19,806 nucleotides of DNA from NCBI GenBank assembly GCA_900766945.1, contig CAAFXD010000299.1, positions 1 to 19,806 on the forward strand, written 5' to 3'. The position numbers and the translations under genes are program-made. Under the pieces are notes generated by a model. It did not search any database, was not told where the DNA came from, and saw nothing but the letters and a program-made list of their open reading frames with translations. Positions 8,641-16,241 of this stretch are shown here, in pieces (the first letter of the stretch is position 1; each line of letters begins with the position of its first letter). The DNA is from Clostridia bacterium (GTDB lineage: Bacteria > Bacillota > Clostridia > Oscillospirales > Acutalibacteraceae).

Positions 8641-9696
8641 TTACATACCTCTTTGTTTGTTCATAATTTTACGCATGACCACGGTCATTTGGTAAAATGC
8701 GCCGTACATTTTGTGCTTTGCAAAGAAAAACAGCGGACGGAAATGCACGGGAAGCGCGTTTATATTAAAATGCGCAAACGCCTCTTTGTAAATGGGTTGG
8801 TCGAGCGCCGCACGCACTTCTTTCATACCCTCTTTTTTATTGCCCGTGCGGTAGGCGTTGCCGCCGATGGGGATTATGGAAAAGCAAACACGGGAATAGA
8901 ATGCGTCCCACAGGTTTTGCAGGTTGTTGTTCTCAATAAAGCCACGCATATTGTCAAACTGAATAAGCCACAAATCCAGCGTACCTTTGCGGTAGCCCGC
9001 CGTTTGTGAGCCCGTATTGGTGCGGCGGTAATAATAAATCGGCTCGTCAAAATACACCGCCGTATCGCAATAAAATGCGTAACGCAAAATGTATTCGAGA
9101 CAATCGGAATAAATTTCCTTGCGGCTGATCCAATAAATATCGTGTGCACGGACAATGGAAGTTTTGTAAAGCTTTGCCGTGTCGGTAAGCAACGAATCCA
9201 CATTGCCCGGCGTTTTTAAGCGTTCGCCCGTTAAGCCCATGACATATTCCAAGAGGCGGTTTTTGATTCCGTCCTTGTCAAAGAAAATTTCTTTTTCGGG
9301 CAAGGGGTGTTTTACCGTTGTACCGCTTGTGGAAACCTTGTAATATGCGCCCAAAACGAAATCGGCATTGTGCTTTTCGTGCTGTGCCCATAGGTTTTCG
9401 CAGGCGTCGTCGGGCAGCCAATCATCACTTTCCAAAAAGGTGAAATAGTCGGCAGTCACCGCCTTTATACCTGCGTTGCGCGCGTCGCACACGCCGCCGT
9501 TGGGCTTATGTACCACCTTTACACGGCTGTCCTTTTCTGCATATTCGTCGCAAATGGCGGGGCTTTGGTCCGTTGCGCCGTCATCGACCAAAATGATTTC
9601 CAAATCCGAAAGGGTTTGTGTAAGCACGCTGTCAATACATTCGTGCAGGTACTCCTCGGCGTTGTAAATCGGGATAATGACACTCATTTTTGCCAT
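8641..9696 (-). CDS. GT2 family glycosyltransferase
   Basis: A 351-residue GT-A enzyme. MSVIIPIYNAEEYL is followed by the DD pair at residues 38-39 (ILVDDGATD), NGGVCDARNAGI near 66, and the metal-binding motif at 91-92, here LESDDW instead of the common LDSDD. A long C-terminal part (residues 200-351) contains aromatic motifs such as EPIYYYRRTNTGSQT, commonly seen in capsule GT2 enzymes. The ATG overlaps the stop of the upstream epimerase gene (TAATG), so translation is probably coupled. Directly following the UDP-GalNAcA pathway genes it may use that donor, but this is only suggested by position. Confidence 0.92.
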   Translation of the reverse strand: MAKMSVIIPIYNAEEYLHECIDSVLTQTLSDLEIILVDDGATDQSPAICDEYAEKDSRVKVVHKPNGGVCDARNAGIKAVTADYFTFLESDDWLPDDACENLWAQHEKHNADFVLGAYYKVSTSGTTVKHPLPEKEIFFDKDGIKNRLLEYVMGLTGERLKTPGNVDSLLTDTAKLYKTSIVRAHDIYWISRKEIYSDCLEYILRYAFYCDTAVYFDEPIYYYRRTNTGSQTAGYRKGTLDLWLIQFDNMRGFIENNNLQNLWDAFYSRVCFSIIPIGGNAYRTGNKKEGMKEVRAALDQPIYKEAFAHFNINALPVHFRPLFFFAKHKMYGAFYQMTVVMRKIMNKQRGM

Positions 9697-10670
9697 TATA
9701 AATTCTCCTTATACCAATCAATCGCAAGTTTGATGCCGTCCTCAAAACTGTAATCGGGGTCATAGCCCAACAACCGTTTGGCTTTGGAAATATCGGCGTT
9801 GCTGTGTTTTATATCTCCTTTGCGGTCGGGACCGAAATTCGGCTCGATATTCACGCCCAAGGCTTTCGTCAACCCATAGTAAATATCAATCAGATATTCT
9901 CTGCCGCCGTAAGCGATATTGTACGCCTCACCTGCCGCTTCGTGGGGAGCAAGGCAGGCTTTTAAGTTTGCCTCGATAACATTATCAATATAGGTAAAGT
10001 CACGGCTTTGCTTGCCGTCGCCGTTAATGGTGGGCGTTTCGCCGTGCATAAGTTGCTTTAAGAACTTCGGAATAACCGCCGCATAGGCGCCGTCGGGGTC
10101 TTGTCTGCGCCCGAACACATTGAAATAGCGCATACCGTAGGTGTCCAGTCCGTAAAACTTCGTATAGAGTTTCGCCCATTCCTCGTCACAGCGTTTGGTG
10201 AGCGCATAGGGGGAAAGGAGATTGCCCTCCCGCCCCTCGGTTTTGGGGAGATTGGGCTCATCGCCGTACACGGAAGAAGACGACGCATACACAAACTTTT
10301 TCACGCCGTTTTGACGGGCTGCTTCGAGCATATTCAAAGTGCCCTCAATATTGTTTTGGCAGTAGAAAATCGGCATTTCAAGACTTCTCGGCACACTGCC
10401 CCACGCCGCCTGATTTAAAACGAAATCCACGCCTTCGCAGGCTTTCATACAAGTATCTAAATCCTTGATATCGCCTTTTATGAAGGTGTAATTCGGATTG
10501 TCCTTGAACAAATCCACATTTTCCTGCTTACCGGTGGAAAGGTCGTCAAGCGCCTTTACTTTACAGCCTTTTGCAAGGATTGCCTCGCACAAATTCGAGC
10601 CGATAAAGCCCGCCGCCCCCGTGACGAGAAAGGTTGTATTTTCGGGGAATGATAATTCTTTGTAACCCAT
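9696..10670 (-). CDS. tviC: UDP-N-acetylglucosaminuronate C4-epimerase, TviC/WbpP-like
   Basis: A 324-residue extended SDR-family epimerase. It shows the NAD-binding GAAGFIGS (residues 18-25), the SSSSVYG serine stretch near 130-136, and the catalytic pair Y155/K159 in SPYALTK. NQAAWGSVPRS near residue 86 and NGDGKQSRDFTYIDN near 217 are characteristic of the WbpP/TviC subgroup, which interconverts UDP-GlcNAc/UDP-GalNAc or, for TviC, their uronic acid forms. With the dehydrogenase encoded 1 nt upstream, the likely product is UDP-GalNAcA. UDP-GlcNAc to UDP-GalNAc activity cannot be excluded by sequence alone. Cytoplasmic. The gene symbol denotes the orthologue type, not a proven name in this organism. 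Confidence 0.88.
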   Translation of the reverse strand: MGYKELSFPENTTFLVTGAAGFIGSNLCEAILAKGCKVKALDDLSTGKQENVDLFKDNPNYTFIKGDIKDLDTCMKACEGVDFVLNQAAWGSVPRSLEMPIFYCQNNIEGTLNMLEAARQNGVKKFVYASSSSVYGDEPNLPKTEGREGNLLSPYALTKRCDEEWAKLYTKFYGLDTYGMRYFNVFGRRQDPDGAYAAVIPKFLKQLMHGETPTINGDGKQSRDFTYIDNVIEANLKACLAPHEAAGEAYNIAYGGREYLIDIYYGLTKALGVNIEPNFGPDRKGDIKHSNADISKAKRLLGYDPDYSFEDGIKLAIDWYKENL

Positions 10671-10671
10671 A

Positions 10672-11991
10672 TTATAATCTCCAATAATTATAGCCTGCCG
10701 CTTCGTATGCTTTGCGGTCTAACAGGCCTTTAATATCCACAAGTACCTTTTCCGAATTGTCGCCTGCTTTGAACATCTTGTCAAAATCGGCGGCGGAAAG
10801 GTCTTTGAACTGTTCGTGGGCAACTGCCAAAATCACAGCGTCGCAGTCTTTGATGCTTGCCATATCCACAAATTCAATACCGTAGAGCCGCTTTGCCTCG
10901 TCCGCATCGGCGGCGGGGTCGGCAATCTGGGCGGTGATGCCGTATTCTTTCAGTTCGTTATAAATATCCACAATCTTTGTATTTCTTGTATCGGGGCAAT
11001 TCTCTTTGAACGTAAAGCCCAAAATCGCAACCTTTGCATTCTTAATAGAAACATCGGCTTTGATTAAGTTTTTCACGGTGCTTTCGGCAACATATTTGCC
11101 CATATCGTCGTTAATGCGTCTGCCCGACAGGATAATCTGGCTGTGATAGCCCATTTCCTCCGCCTTGTAGGTAAGGTAGTAGGGGTCAACGCCGATGCAG
11201 TGGCCGCCCACAAGACCGGGATAGAATTTTAAGAAATTCCATTTTGTGCCCGCCGCTTTTAAAACGGATTGGGTATCAATGCCCATCTTGTTGAAAATGA
11301 TGGAAAGCTCGTTCATAAAGGCAATGTTGATGTCGCGCTGGCTGTTTTCAATCACCTTTGCCGCCTCGGCAACCTTAATGCTTTCGGCACGGTGCACGCC
11401 CGCTTCCACCACCAATTCATAAACTTTGGCAACCTCGTCCAAGGTTTCTTCGTCCATACCGCTGACGATTTTGGTGATAGTTTCCAGTCTATGTACCTTA
11501 TCGCCGGGGTTAATGCGCTCGGGAGAATAGCCAACCTTGAAATCCACGCCGCATTTGAGCCCGGACTCTCTTTCGAGAATCGGCACGCAAACATCTTCCG
11601 TAACACCGGGATAAACGGTACTCTCATACACAACGATTGCGCCTTTTGTAAGATTTCTGCCCACGATTTCGGAAGCGCCTTCAACAGGTGACAAATCGGG
11701 GGTGTGGTCGTCGTTTACAGGTGTGGGCACGGCGACAATGTGGAATTTCGCCTCTTTGAGTTTGCTTTCATCGGCGGTGAAATCCACCGTGCAGGCTTTG
11801 ATTGCTTCATTGCCCACCTCGTTTGTGGGGTCAATGCCGCTTTTGTAAAGCTCGATTTTCTTTGCGTTCAAATCAAAACCGACAACCTTCACTTTTTTGG
11901 AAAAGGCAACGGCAATGGGCATACCCACATAGCCAAGGCCCACCAAGGAAATTTTTTCTTCACCGTTTACGATTTTTTCATACAAGGACAT
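10672..11991 (-). CDS. tviB: UDP-N-acetyl-D-glucosamine 6-dehydrogenase, TviB/WbpO-like nucleotide sugar dehydrogenase
   Basis: A 439-residue UDP-sugar dehydrogenase that oxidises the C6 hydroxyl of a UDP-HexNAc to the uronic acid with two NAD+. The Rossmann motif GLGYVG is at residues 18-23 and VPTPV follows near 88. The catalytic Cys265 lies in GGHCIGVDP, and the C-terminal domain contains GFTFKENCPDTRNTK, which fits the TviB/WbpO group rather than UDP-Glc dehydrogenases. Its start lies 14 nt inside the 3' end of the preceding GT4 gene, and a TviC-like epimerase follows after 1 nt; this gene order matches the Vi-antigen pathway. Together they predict GlcNAcA and GalNAcA precursors for an acidic polysaccharide. 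UDP-ManNAc as substrate is less likely because no WecB-type 2-epimerase is present in the window. Confidence 0.92.
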   Translation of the reverse strand: MSLYEKIVNGEEKISLVGLGYVGMPIAVAFSKKVKVVGFDLNAKKIELYKSGIDPTNEVGNEAIKACTVDFTADESKLKEAKFHIVAVPTPVNDDHTPDLSPVEGASEIVGRNLTKGAIVVYESTVYPGVTEDVCVPILERESGLKCGVDFKVGYSPERINPGDKVHRLETITKIVSGMDEETLDEVAKVYELVVEAGVHRAESIKVAEAAKVIENSQRDINIAFMNELSIIFNKMGIDTQSVLKAAGTKWNFLKFYPGLVGGHCIGVDPYYLTYKAEEMGYHSQIILSGRRINDDMGKYVAESTVKNLIKADVSIKNAKVAILGFTFKENCPDTRNTKIVDIYNELKEYGITAQIADPAADADEAKRLYGIEFVDMASIKDCDAVILAVAHEQFKDLSAADFDKMFKAGDNSEKVLVDIKGLLDRKAYEAAGYNYWRL

Positions 11992-13105
11992 TTTCTTTCT
12001 CTCCCTTTATATTCAGATAGTTGCACATATCTTTATTGACTTTATTTACATCAAATTTTTGCCTGCAATAGGCGGCGCTTTTTGCGCCCATTTCGGAAAC
12101 CCATTGCGGATTTTCAATGAATGCAAGCATTTTTTCCGCAAGGGCATCGGCGTCTTTCACCGGCACCAAAAAGCCTGTTTCGCCGTCTCGCACTGTTTCA
12201 CGGCACCCCGGTGCGTCGGTAGTAATGACCGCCCGCCCCATGGACATGGCTTCCAACACCGTTCTCGGTGTTCCCTCGCGGTACGAGGGCAACACATACA
12301 CAGAACACTGCTTATAATAATCGGCAACCGTATCGGTTTCGCCGAAATGCTCAATAATGCCGCGGTCAATATAGCCTTTTAAATCCGCTTCGGACAGGGA
12401 ATCCTGAATTCCCTCACAAGCACCGAGGAGCATACAGCGTACCTCGGGGTGTTTTTCTTTCACGATTTCACAGGCTTTTAAGTATTCGCGGATACCCTTT
12501 GAGTACATCACGCGGGATAGCATAAAGAAAGTCATTCTGTCGGGGTACGGCGCAATGGGAAACCGTTCGGTATTCACGCCCGAGCCGTTGACCACACGGC
12601 ATTTTTCTTCCGACACCAAATGCTCGTTCACGAACTGCGCTTTGTCATCGTTATTCTGGAAAATTGCCACATCGGCACAACGGAATGCCCGTTTGTAAAG
12701 CACCGACATCACGGCTTTAATGAGTTTTGCCTTTTTCGTTTGGGCGGTAAAGGCATAGCCTGCGCCCGTCACCATGGCAACGATGTGCCCAACACCCGCT
12801 TTCTTTGCGGCAATGGAGCCGTATATAACGGGCTTTGAGGTGTACCCCAGCGTCACATCGGGCTTTTCTTTTTTGAACAGGTCGCAAAGCGCTTTTTGGT
12901 ATTCCAAATCTTTCAGAGGGTTGACGCCGTTTTTGTTCATGGGGATTTCCACGAACCGTGCGCCAAGCGCCTCGATTTTTTCCACATTGTCACGGTTCGG
13001 GCCCGTTACAATAACCTCATAACCGCTTTCAATGATTTTTCGTATCAAATCGCCTCGAAAATTATAGGCGGTTCGGTTTTTCGGAGAGATTAAAATAAAT
13101 TTCAT
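11978..13105 (-). CDS. GT4 family glycosyltransferase (PglA/CapM-like)
   Basis: A 375-residue retaining GT-B glycosyltransferase. The N-terminal domain (MKFILISPKNRTAYNFRGDL) contains YTSKPVIYGSIAAKKAGV. The donor domain has SRVMYSKGIREYLKA and the E-x7-E motif as REGTPRTVLEAM followed by GRAVITTDAPGCRETV, close to PglA/CapM-type HexNAc transferases. The frame is open further upstream, but I place the start at the ATG at 13105: it matches family N termini and forms an ATGA overlap with the preceding stop. It is the first glycosyltransferase after the initiating enzyme, so it may add the second sugar. HexNAc specificity is inferred from resemblance only. Confidence 0.9.
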   Translation of the reverse strand: MKFILISPKNRTAYNFRGDLIRKIIESGYEVIVTGPNRDNVEKIEALGARFVEIPMNKNGVNPLKDLEYQKALCDLFKKEKPDVTLGYTSKPVIYGSIAAKKAGVGHIVAMVTGAGYAFTAQTKKAKLIKAVMSVLYKRAFRCADVAIFQNNDDKAQFVNEHLVSEEKCRVVNGSGVNTERFPIAPYPDRMTFFMLSRVMYSKGIREYLKACEIVKEKHPEVRCMLLGACEGIQDSLSEADLKGYIDRGIIEHFGETDTVADYYKQCSVYVLPSYREGTPRTVLEAMSMGRAVITTDAPGCRETVRDGETGFLVPVKDADALAEKMLAFIENPQWVSEMGAKSAAYCRQKFDVNKVNKDMCNYLNIKGEKENVLV

Positions 13106-14022
13106 TTTGCATTTCTCTCTTTCAAAAAGGTTTCTATGTTTTGAAGCATTACGCTGAATAACCGTTCGTTGTTTTTCGGGGAAACAAAGGAATTGTGCGG
13201 CGTTACAATCACATTTTCCATATCCCACAAGGGACTTTCGACTGATAACGGCTCGTCTTCGAATACATCAAGCACCGCGCCGCCGAGATTGCCGCTTACA
13301 AGCGTATCAGTCAGGTCTTTTTCCTTTACAACTGCGCCACGGGCAATGTTTACAAGAATTGCGCCGTTTTTACAGTGGGAAAAGCGTTCCGCGTGGAAAA
13401 ATCCACGGGTTTCTTCGGTCAGGGGTAAGGTCAGCACAATGACATCTGCCGTTTCAAGCGCATTGTCAATTTCCTGCATCGGGAAATATGCATCGTACAC
13501 ATCGCTTTTCGGCTTTACGATATCCGCCGCCATGACACGCATACCAAATGCCTTGAAGCGTTTTGCACATGCCGTGCCCACCGAGCCGCAACCGACAATC
13601 AAAACCGTATCGCCTGAGAGTTCCCGGACTTCCCTATCCTTTTCCCAAAGGTGGTTTTTCTGCTTTTCGGCAAAATCGTTTAAGTGCTTATAAATCGACA
13701 GCACACCGCAAAGCGCCCATTCTGCCATGGGAACGCTGTAAACACCCCGCGCGTTGTAAAGGTGTATGCCCTTTTCCTGTATATAGTCGAGGGGGACACG
13801 GTCAAGCCCTGCACTTGTCAACTGAATGCATTTGAGATTTTTGAATTCTTTTATATCGTGATACAAAAACAATCCGTTGCACACAACCGCATCCACAGCG
13901 GCAAAATCGGTTTCGGGTGCGCCGCGTTCATCTTTTTGGAACACCAACGCCGCACCCAAAGCGCGAAGTTTTTGCAACTGCGCTTCGGAATAGGCGAATG
14001 CACCGGTCAAAAGTAGTCGCAT
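13102..14022 (-). CDS. D-isomer specific 2-hydroxyacid dehydrogenase
   Basis: A 306-residue NAD(P)-dependent 2-hydroxyacid dehydrogenase that interconverts a 2-keto acid and a D-2-hydroxy acid. The NAD-binding GCGSVG is at residues 144-149. The family's catalytic triad is visible as R228 (NIARGAVV), E257 (DVFEDEPL) and H276 (VTPHNSF). At 306 residues it is slightly shorter than the usual 310-340. Its ATG overlaps the stop of the aldolase gene (TAATG) and its stop overlaps the next start (ATGA). The coupling to a keto-acid aldolase suggests the two act in sequence to make or process a hydroxy acid for the polysaccharide. It does not resemble SerA: no ACT domain is present. The substrate is unknown. 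Confidence 0.9.
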   Translation of the reverse strand: MRLLLTGAFAYSEAQLQKLRALGAALVFQKDERGAPETDFAAVDAVVCNGLFLYHDIKEFKNLKCIQLTSAGLDRVPLDYIQEKGIHLYNARGVYSVPMAEWALCGVLSIYKHLNDFAEKQKNHLWEKDREVRELSGDTVLIVGCGSVGTACAKRFKAFGMRVMAADIVKPKSDVYDAYFPMQEIDNALETADVIVLTLPLTEETRGFFHAERFSHCKNGAILVNIARGAVVKEKDLTDTLVSGNLGGAVLDVFEDEPLSVESPLWDMENVIVTPHNSFVSPKNNERLFSVMLQNIETFLKERNAK

Positions 14023-14879
14023 TACTCTGCCCCTTTCGACTGCGCCGCACGCTTTTTCTGTATCGTTTCCACAATCGTCTGCACACGGCGTTGCGTATCG
14101 GAATGGCTTTGGGCCAATTCGCTTGCGGATTTTCCCGCAGCAACCGTTTCATATTCGCGGAAAGTTTGTGCGCCCGTGCGGAAGGTTTCCCGAATGTCGT
14201 CTAAATCCGTGATTTTGGAAGTGTCGCAAAACGCGCGGGACAAAATCACCATTTGCGAGCCCAAACGGTAATGCTCGTCCACGATGTTTTCCGCAGGCAG
14301 CGGCACATCGCCGCCGAGTCTGCCCACGCCGCCAAAGCCGTAGGCAATCCCCTTTTCGCGGAATTTTTTACAAAGCTTCTCCGCCGTACCGTCGGCAACG
14401 AGTTGGAACATAAAGGTCATTTTATAGCCCAAATGCAAATCGTTTAAGCCGATATGGATTTCGTCAATGCCTGAAAGCGCCAAAATATCGTCGATACACT
14501 CAACCGCTTCGGGCGTTTCACATAAAAGGCAAACCTTTGCCCTGCCACCGACCAGACGGATAAAGGTTTCGACCTCGGTCGGTGTTTTGAAAAACGGCAA
14601 CATCACAATGTCCGCGCCGTCCGCGATTACGCGGTCAATCTCCGCCTTTGACCCGTCATAAATCGGGTTGACGCGCACCAAAAGTTCGGCTGTGTGCAAC
14701 GCGGTTTTCAGCGGTCGCACATCGGCAATATCGTTATGGGAAATGACGGTGTCGAGGTGCCCTTGGCGTTCCTCTTTGCCGCGCAGTTCCAAATCGAGGA
14801 AAATGCGATCCACCGAGGCGTTCTCTGCAATTTGTGCCACCGTCGGGTTGTTGGTTAAATACATCAGTTTCAGCGCCAT
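14022..14879 (-). CDS. HpcH/HpaI aldolase/citrate lyase family protein
   Basis: A 285-residue protein with the TIM-barrel signature of class II HpcH/HpaI aldolases, which form or cleave 2-keto acid aldol adducts using a divalent metal. Family features visible are R69 (LLVRVNP), the metal ligand E121 (CETPEAVE) and metal ligand D147 (HIGLNDLHLGY, where the classic family has GPxDLS). The last 50 residues are charged and helical, beyond the barrel. The ATG overlaps the stop of the initiating sugar transferase (TAATG), and the stop overlaps the start of the dehydrogenase. Its place in a polysaccharide operon suggests biosynthesis of an unusual acid substituent or sugar. The actual aldehyde and keto acid are unknown. 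Confidence 0.85.
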   Translation of the reverse strand: MALKLMYLTNNPTVAQIAENASVDRIFLDLELRGKEERQGHLDTVISHNDIADVRPLKTALHTAELLVRVNPIYDGSKAEIDRVIADGADIVMLPFFKTPTEVETFIRLVGGRAKVCLLCETPEAVECIDDILALSGIDEIHIGLNDLHLGYKMTFMFQLVADGTAEKLCKKFREKGIAYGFGGVGRLGGDVPLPAENIVDEHYRLGSQMVILSRAFCDTSKITDLDDIRETFRTGAQTFREYETVAAGKSASELAQSHSDTQRRVQTIVETIQKKRAAQSKGAE

Positions 14880-15526
14880 TATTCCACCGTTTCACTTTCT
14901 GCCGCGGCAACCGTTTCCGATTGCGGTTTTTGCACCGTAGCAACGGTGTTTTCGTTGTCGGCGTTTTTGAGCACCTTGAACACGGTCATAAACATAATTT
15001 TGATGTCGAGCCACAAAGACATATGATCCACATACCAAACATTGAGTTCAATGCGGCGATTCCATTCCACATCTTTTCGCCCGTTGACCTGCGCCCAACC
15101 CGTAATGCCGGGACGCACTTCAAACATACGCAGTTGCTCTTTTGTATATTCGGAATAGTCCCACGGGTGGTAGGTCAGCGGCGGGCGGGGGCCAATAAAA
15201 CTCATTTCACCCTTTAAAATGTTGACAAACTGCGGCAGTTCGTCAAGGCTTGTGGCGCGCAGGATTTTGCCGATTTTGGTTACTCTTGCATCGCCTTTGC
15301 CCGAGTACACGCCGCTCCCTTTGCCTTCCGCGCCGACGCACATCGAACGGAATTTATAAATTTCAAACACCTTGCCGTCCTTACCGATGCGTTTTTGTTT
15401 GAAAATGGCGGGGCCCTCGGAGGTCAGGCGCACAAGCAGTGCCAACAAAAGCAACAGCGGCGACAAAACCACCAGCGCAACCGCAGAAACCACAATGTCC
15501 AAAAAGCGTTTTATGTAGGTATACAA
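14879..15526 (-). CDS. Undecaprenyl-phosphate phosphoglycosyl transferase (initiating sugar transferase, Bac_transf family)
   Basis: A 215-residue monotopic phosphoglycosyl transferase that starts the repeat unit by moving a sugar-1-phosphate from UDP-sugar to undecaprenyl phosphate. It has one N-terminal hydrophobic re-entrant segment (about residues 9-32), then EGPAIFKQKRIGKDGK, YKFRSM, the catalytic Asp-Glu pair D95/E96 (SLDELPQ), GEMSFIGPRPP and RPGITGWAQVNGR. A low-complexity Glu/Thr/Val tail of about 25 residues follows. I choose the TTG at 15526: GGAAAGGGGG lies about 10 nt upstream and the resulting N terminus (MYTYIKRFLD) matches the family. A GTG at 15556 would extend the protein by 10 residues but leaves about 9 nt of leader with no ribosome binding site. 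It is the first gene of the operon, 39 nt from the predicted transcription start. Confidence 0.94.
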   Translation of the reverse strand: MYTYIKRFLDIVVSAVALVVLSPLLLLLALLVRLTSEGPAIFKQKRIGKDGKVFEIYKFRSMCVGAEGKGSGVYSGKGDARVTKIGKILRATSLDELPQFVNILKGEMSFIGPRPPLTYHPWDYSEYTKEQLRMFEVRPGITGWAQVNGRKDVEWNRRIELNVWYVDHMSLWLDIKIMFMTVFKVLKNADNENTVATVQKPQSETVAAAESETVE

Positions 15527-15536
15527 GAAAAACCGT

Positions 15537-15546
15537 CCCCCTTTCC
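15537..15546 (-). promoter_or_regulatory. Ribosome binding site deciding the TTG start of the initiating sugar transferase
   Basis: On the minus strand GGAAAGGGGG lies about 10 nt before the TTG at 15526. It falls inside the frame that would be translated from the upstream GTG at 15556, so it argues for initiation at the TTG. Confidence 0.6.
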
Positions 15547-15571
15547 TTTTCGACACACATATACATTATAA

Positions 15572-15600
15572 AGTATACTTTTTTTTGCCGTAAAAGTCAA
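15572..15600 (-). promoter_or_regulatory. Sigma-A type promoter of the exopolysaccharide operon
   Basis: On the minus strand a -35 TTGACT (15600-15595) is followed by a 17-nt spacer containing an A8 run and a -10 TATACT (15577-15572). Transcription should start near 15565. It lies 64 nt beyond the terminator of the lysis cassette, so the polysaccharide operon appears to be independently transcribed. A second TATAAT at 15570-15565 is too far from this -35. Confidence 0.8.
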
Positions 15601-15654
15601 TAAAAAGCGCCGCCTATACTGCAAAACAGCGGTGGTAATTTTTGGGTAGTTTGC

Positions 15655-15697
15655 ACAAAAAGAAAAAGCGATCGGAAACGGGTTTCCAATCGCTTTT
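15655..15697 (-). terminator. Rho-independent terminator of the lysis cassette
   Basis: An inverted repeat pairs AAAAGCGAT (15664-15672) with ATCGCTTTT (15689-15697). After one C/A mismatch, GGAAAC pairs with GTTTCC around a tight GG loop. On the minus strand the stem is followed by TCTTTTTG. It begins 10 nt after the holin stop codon and closes the five-gene unit. Confidence 0.9.
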
Positions 15698-15706
15698 GGT
15701 CTGAGT

Positions 15707-15958
15707 TTATTCGTCTTTTTGCAGTTGCTTTACAAGTTGATTGCCGTACACCGCGACGCCTGTGATTAAAACGCCCTGTATGGCGGCATCCACAGTCAGC
15801 CCACCGATGCCGAATGCACCGAGCACCCCGAACAAAAGCAAAAGCAGTGGGATATACTTGTCTGGAATTTTCTCGATTTTTTTCAAGACCAAACCGAGAA
15901 TATTGAGTACGGGAATTAAAATCAACATTTTTTCGGTGATATACTGTAAAATCTCCAT
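15707..15958 (-). CDS. Small phage-type holin
   Basis: An 83-residue membrane protein with hydrophobic segments at about residues 8-26, 35-53 and 57-73, a KKIEKIPDKYIP turn and a charged tail (KQLQKDE). The pattern (IPDKYIPL, then LLFGVLGAFG, DAAIQGVLITGVAVYGNQLVKQL) resembles the Hol44/holin superfamily V group of Gram-positive phages. It should oligomerise in the cytoplasmic membrane and let the leaderless endolysin reach the wall. A strong AAGGAGG precedes the ATG, and only 3 nt separate it from the XhlA-like gene. It is the last gene before the terminator. The holin call is good; the precise family is by memory of the pattern. Confidence 0.85.
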   Translation of the reverse strand: MEILQYITEKMLILIPVLNILGLVLKKIEKIPDKYIPLLLLLFGVLGAFGIGGLTVDAAIQGVLITGVAVYGNQLVKQLQKDE

Positions 15959-15961
15959 AAA

Positions 15962-16237
15962 TCAGCCTCCTTGCATCGCGGTCAGCAACAGCGCCGTCCC
16001 GAGCCCCGTGCCGAGCGCAGACAGCACGGCACAAAGCAGATTATCCCAAAATCGAACGGGACGGTTGCTGACGGCGTTAATGCTTTCTTTGAGCTCACCC
16101 AAAGTCACCAACATACTGTCGAGTTTTGTGTTGGTTTCGGCACTTGCCACGGCAAATCCGTTGACTTTGGAATACAGGTGCTTTACATCCGCTTCCAATG
16201 CGCCGATCCGGTGTTCATACAAATCCTTTTCGGGCAT
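15962..16237 (-). CDS. XhlA-like (hemolysin XhlA family) membrane-anchored lysis protein
   Basis: A 91-residue protein with a heptad-like helical region at residues 8-58 (HRIGALEADVKHLYSKVNG through KLDSMLVTLGELKESI), followed by one C-terminal membrane span at about 66-87 (NLLCAVLSALGTGLGTALLL). This layout of coiled coil plus a single C-terminal anchor matches XhlA of PBSX-type prophages, which cooperates with a holin in releasing the endolysin. GAGGTGAG precedes the ATG and overlaps the stop of the lysozyme gene. It could also be a non-homologous spanin- or antiholin-like protein of the same topology. Confidence 0.75.
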   Translation of the reverse strand: MPEKDLYEHRIGALEADVKHLYSKVNGFAVASAETNTKLDSMLVTLGELKESINAVSNRPVRFWDNLLCAVLSALGTGLGTALLLTAMQGG

Positions 16238-16241
16238 ATGC

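Noticed and set aside
13103..13228. N-terminal extension of the GT4 gene to 13228
   Set aside because: The extra 41 residues do not resemble GT4 N termini and overlap the dehydrogenase gene by more than 120 bp. The ATG at 13105 gives the standard ATGA overlap and a normal N terminus.
15527..15556. GTG start at 15556 for the initiating sugar transferase
   Set aside because: It would have about 9 nt of leader and no ribosome binding site, and it adds residues not seen in the family; the TTG at 15526 has both a site and the expected N terminus.
15603..15632. Weak hairpin (CCGC/GCGG with CTG/CAG) followed by T residues on the minus strand
   Set aside because: The stem is short and interrupted, and the strong terminator at 15664-15697 already explains the end of the cassette.
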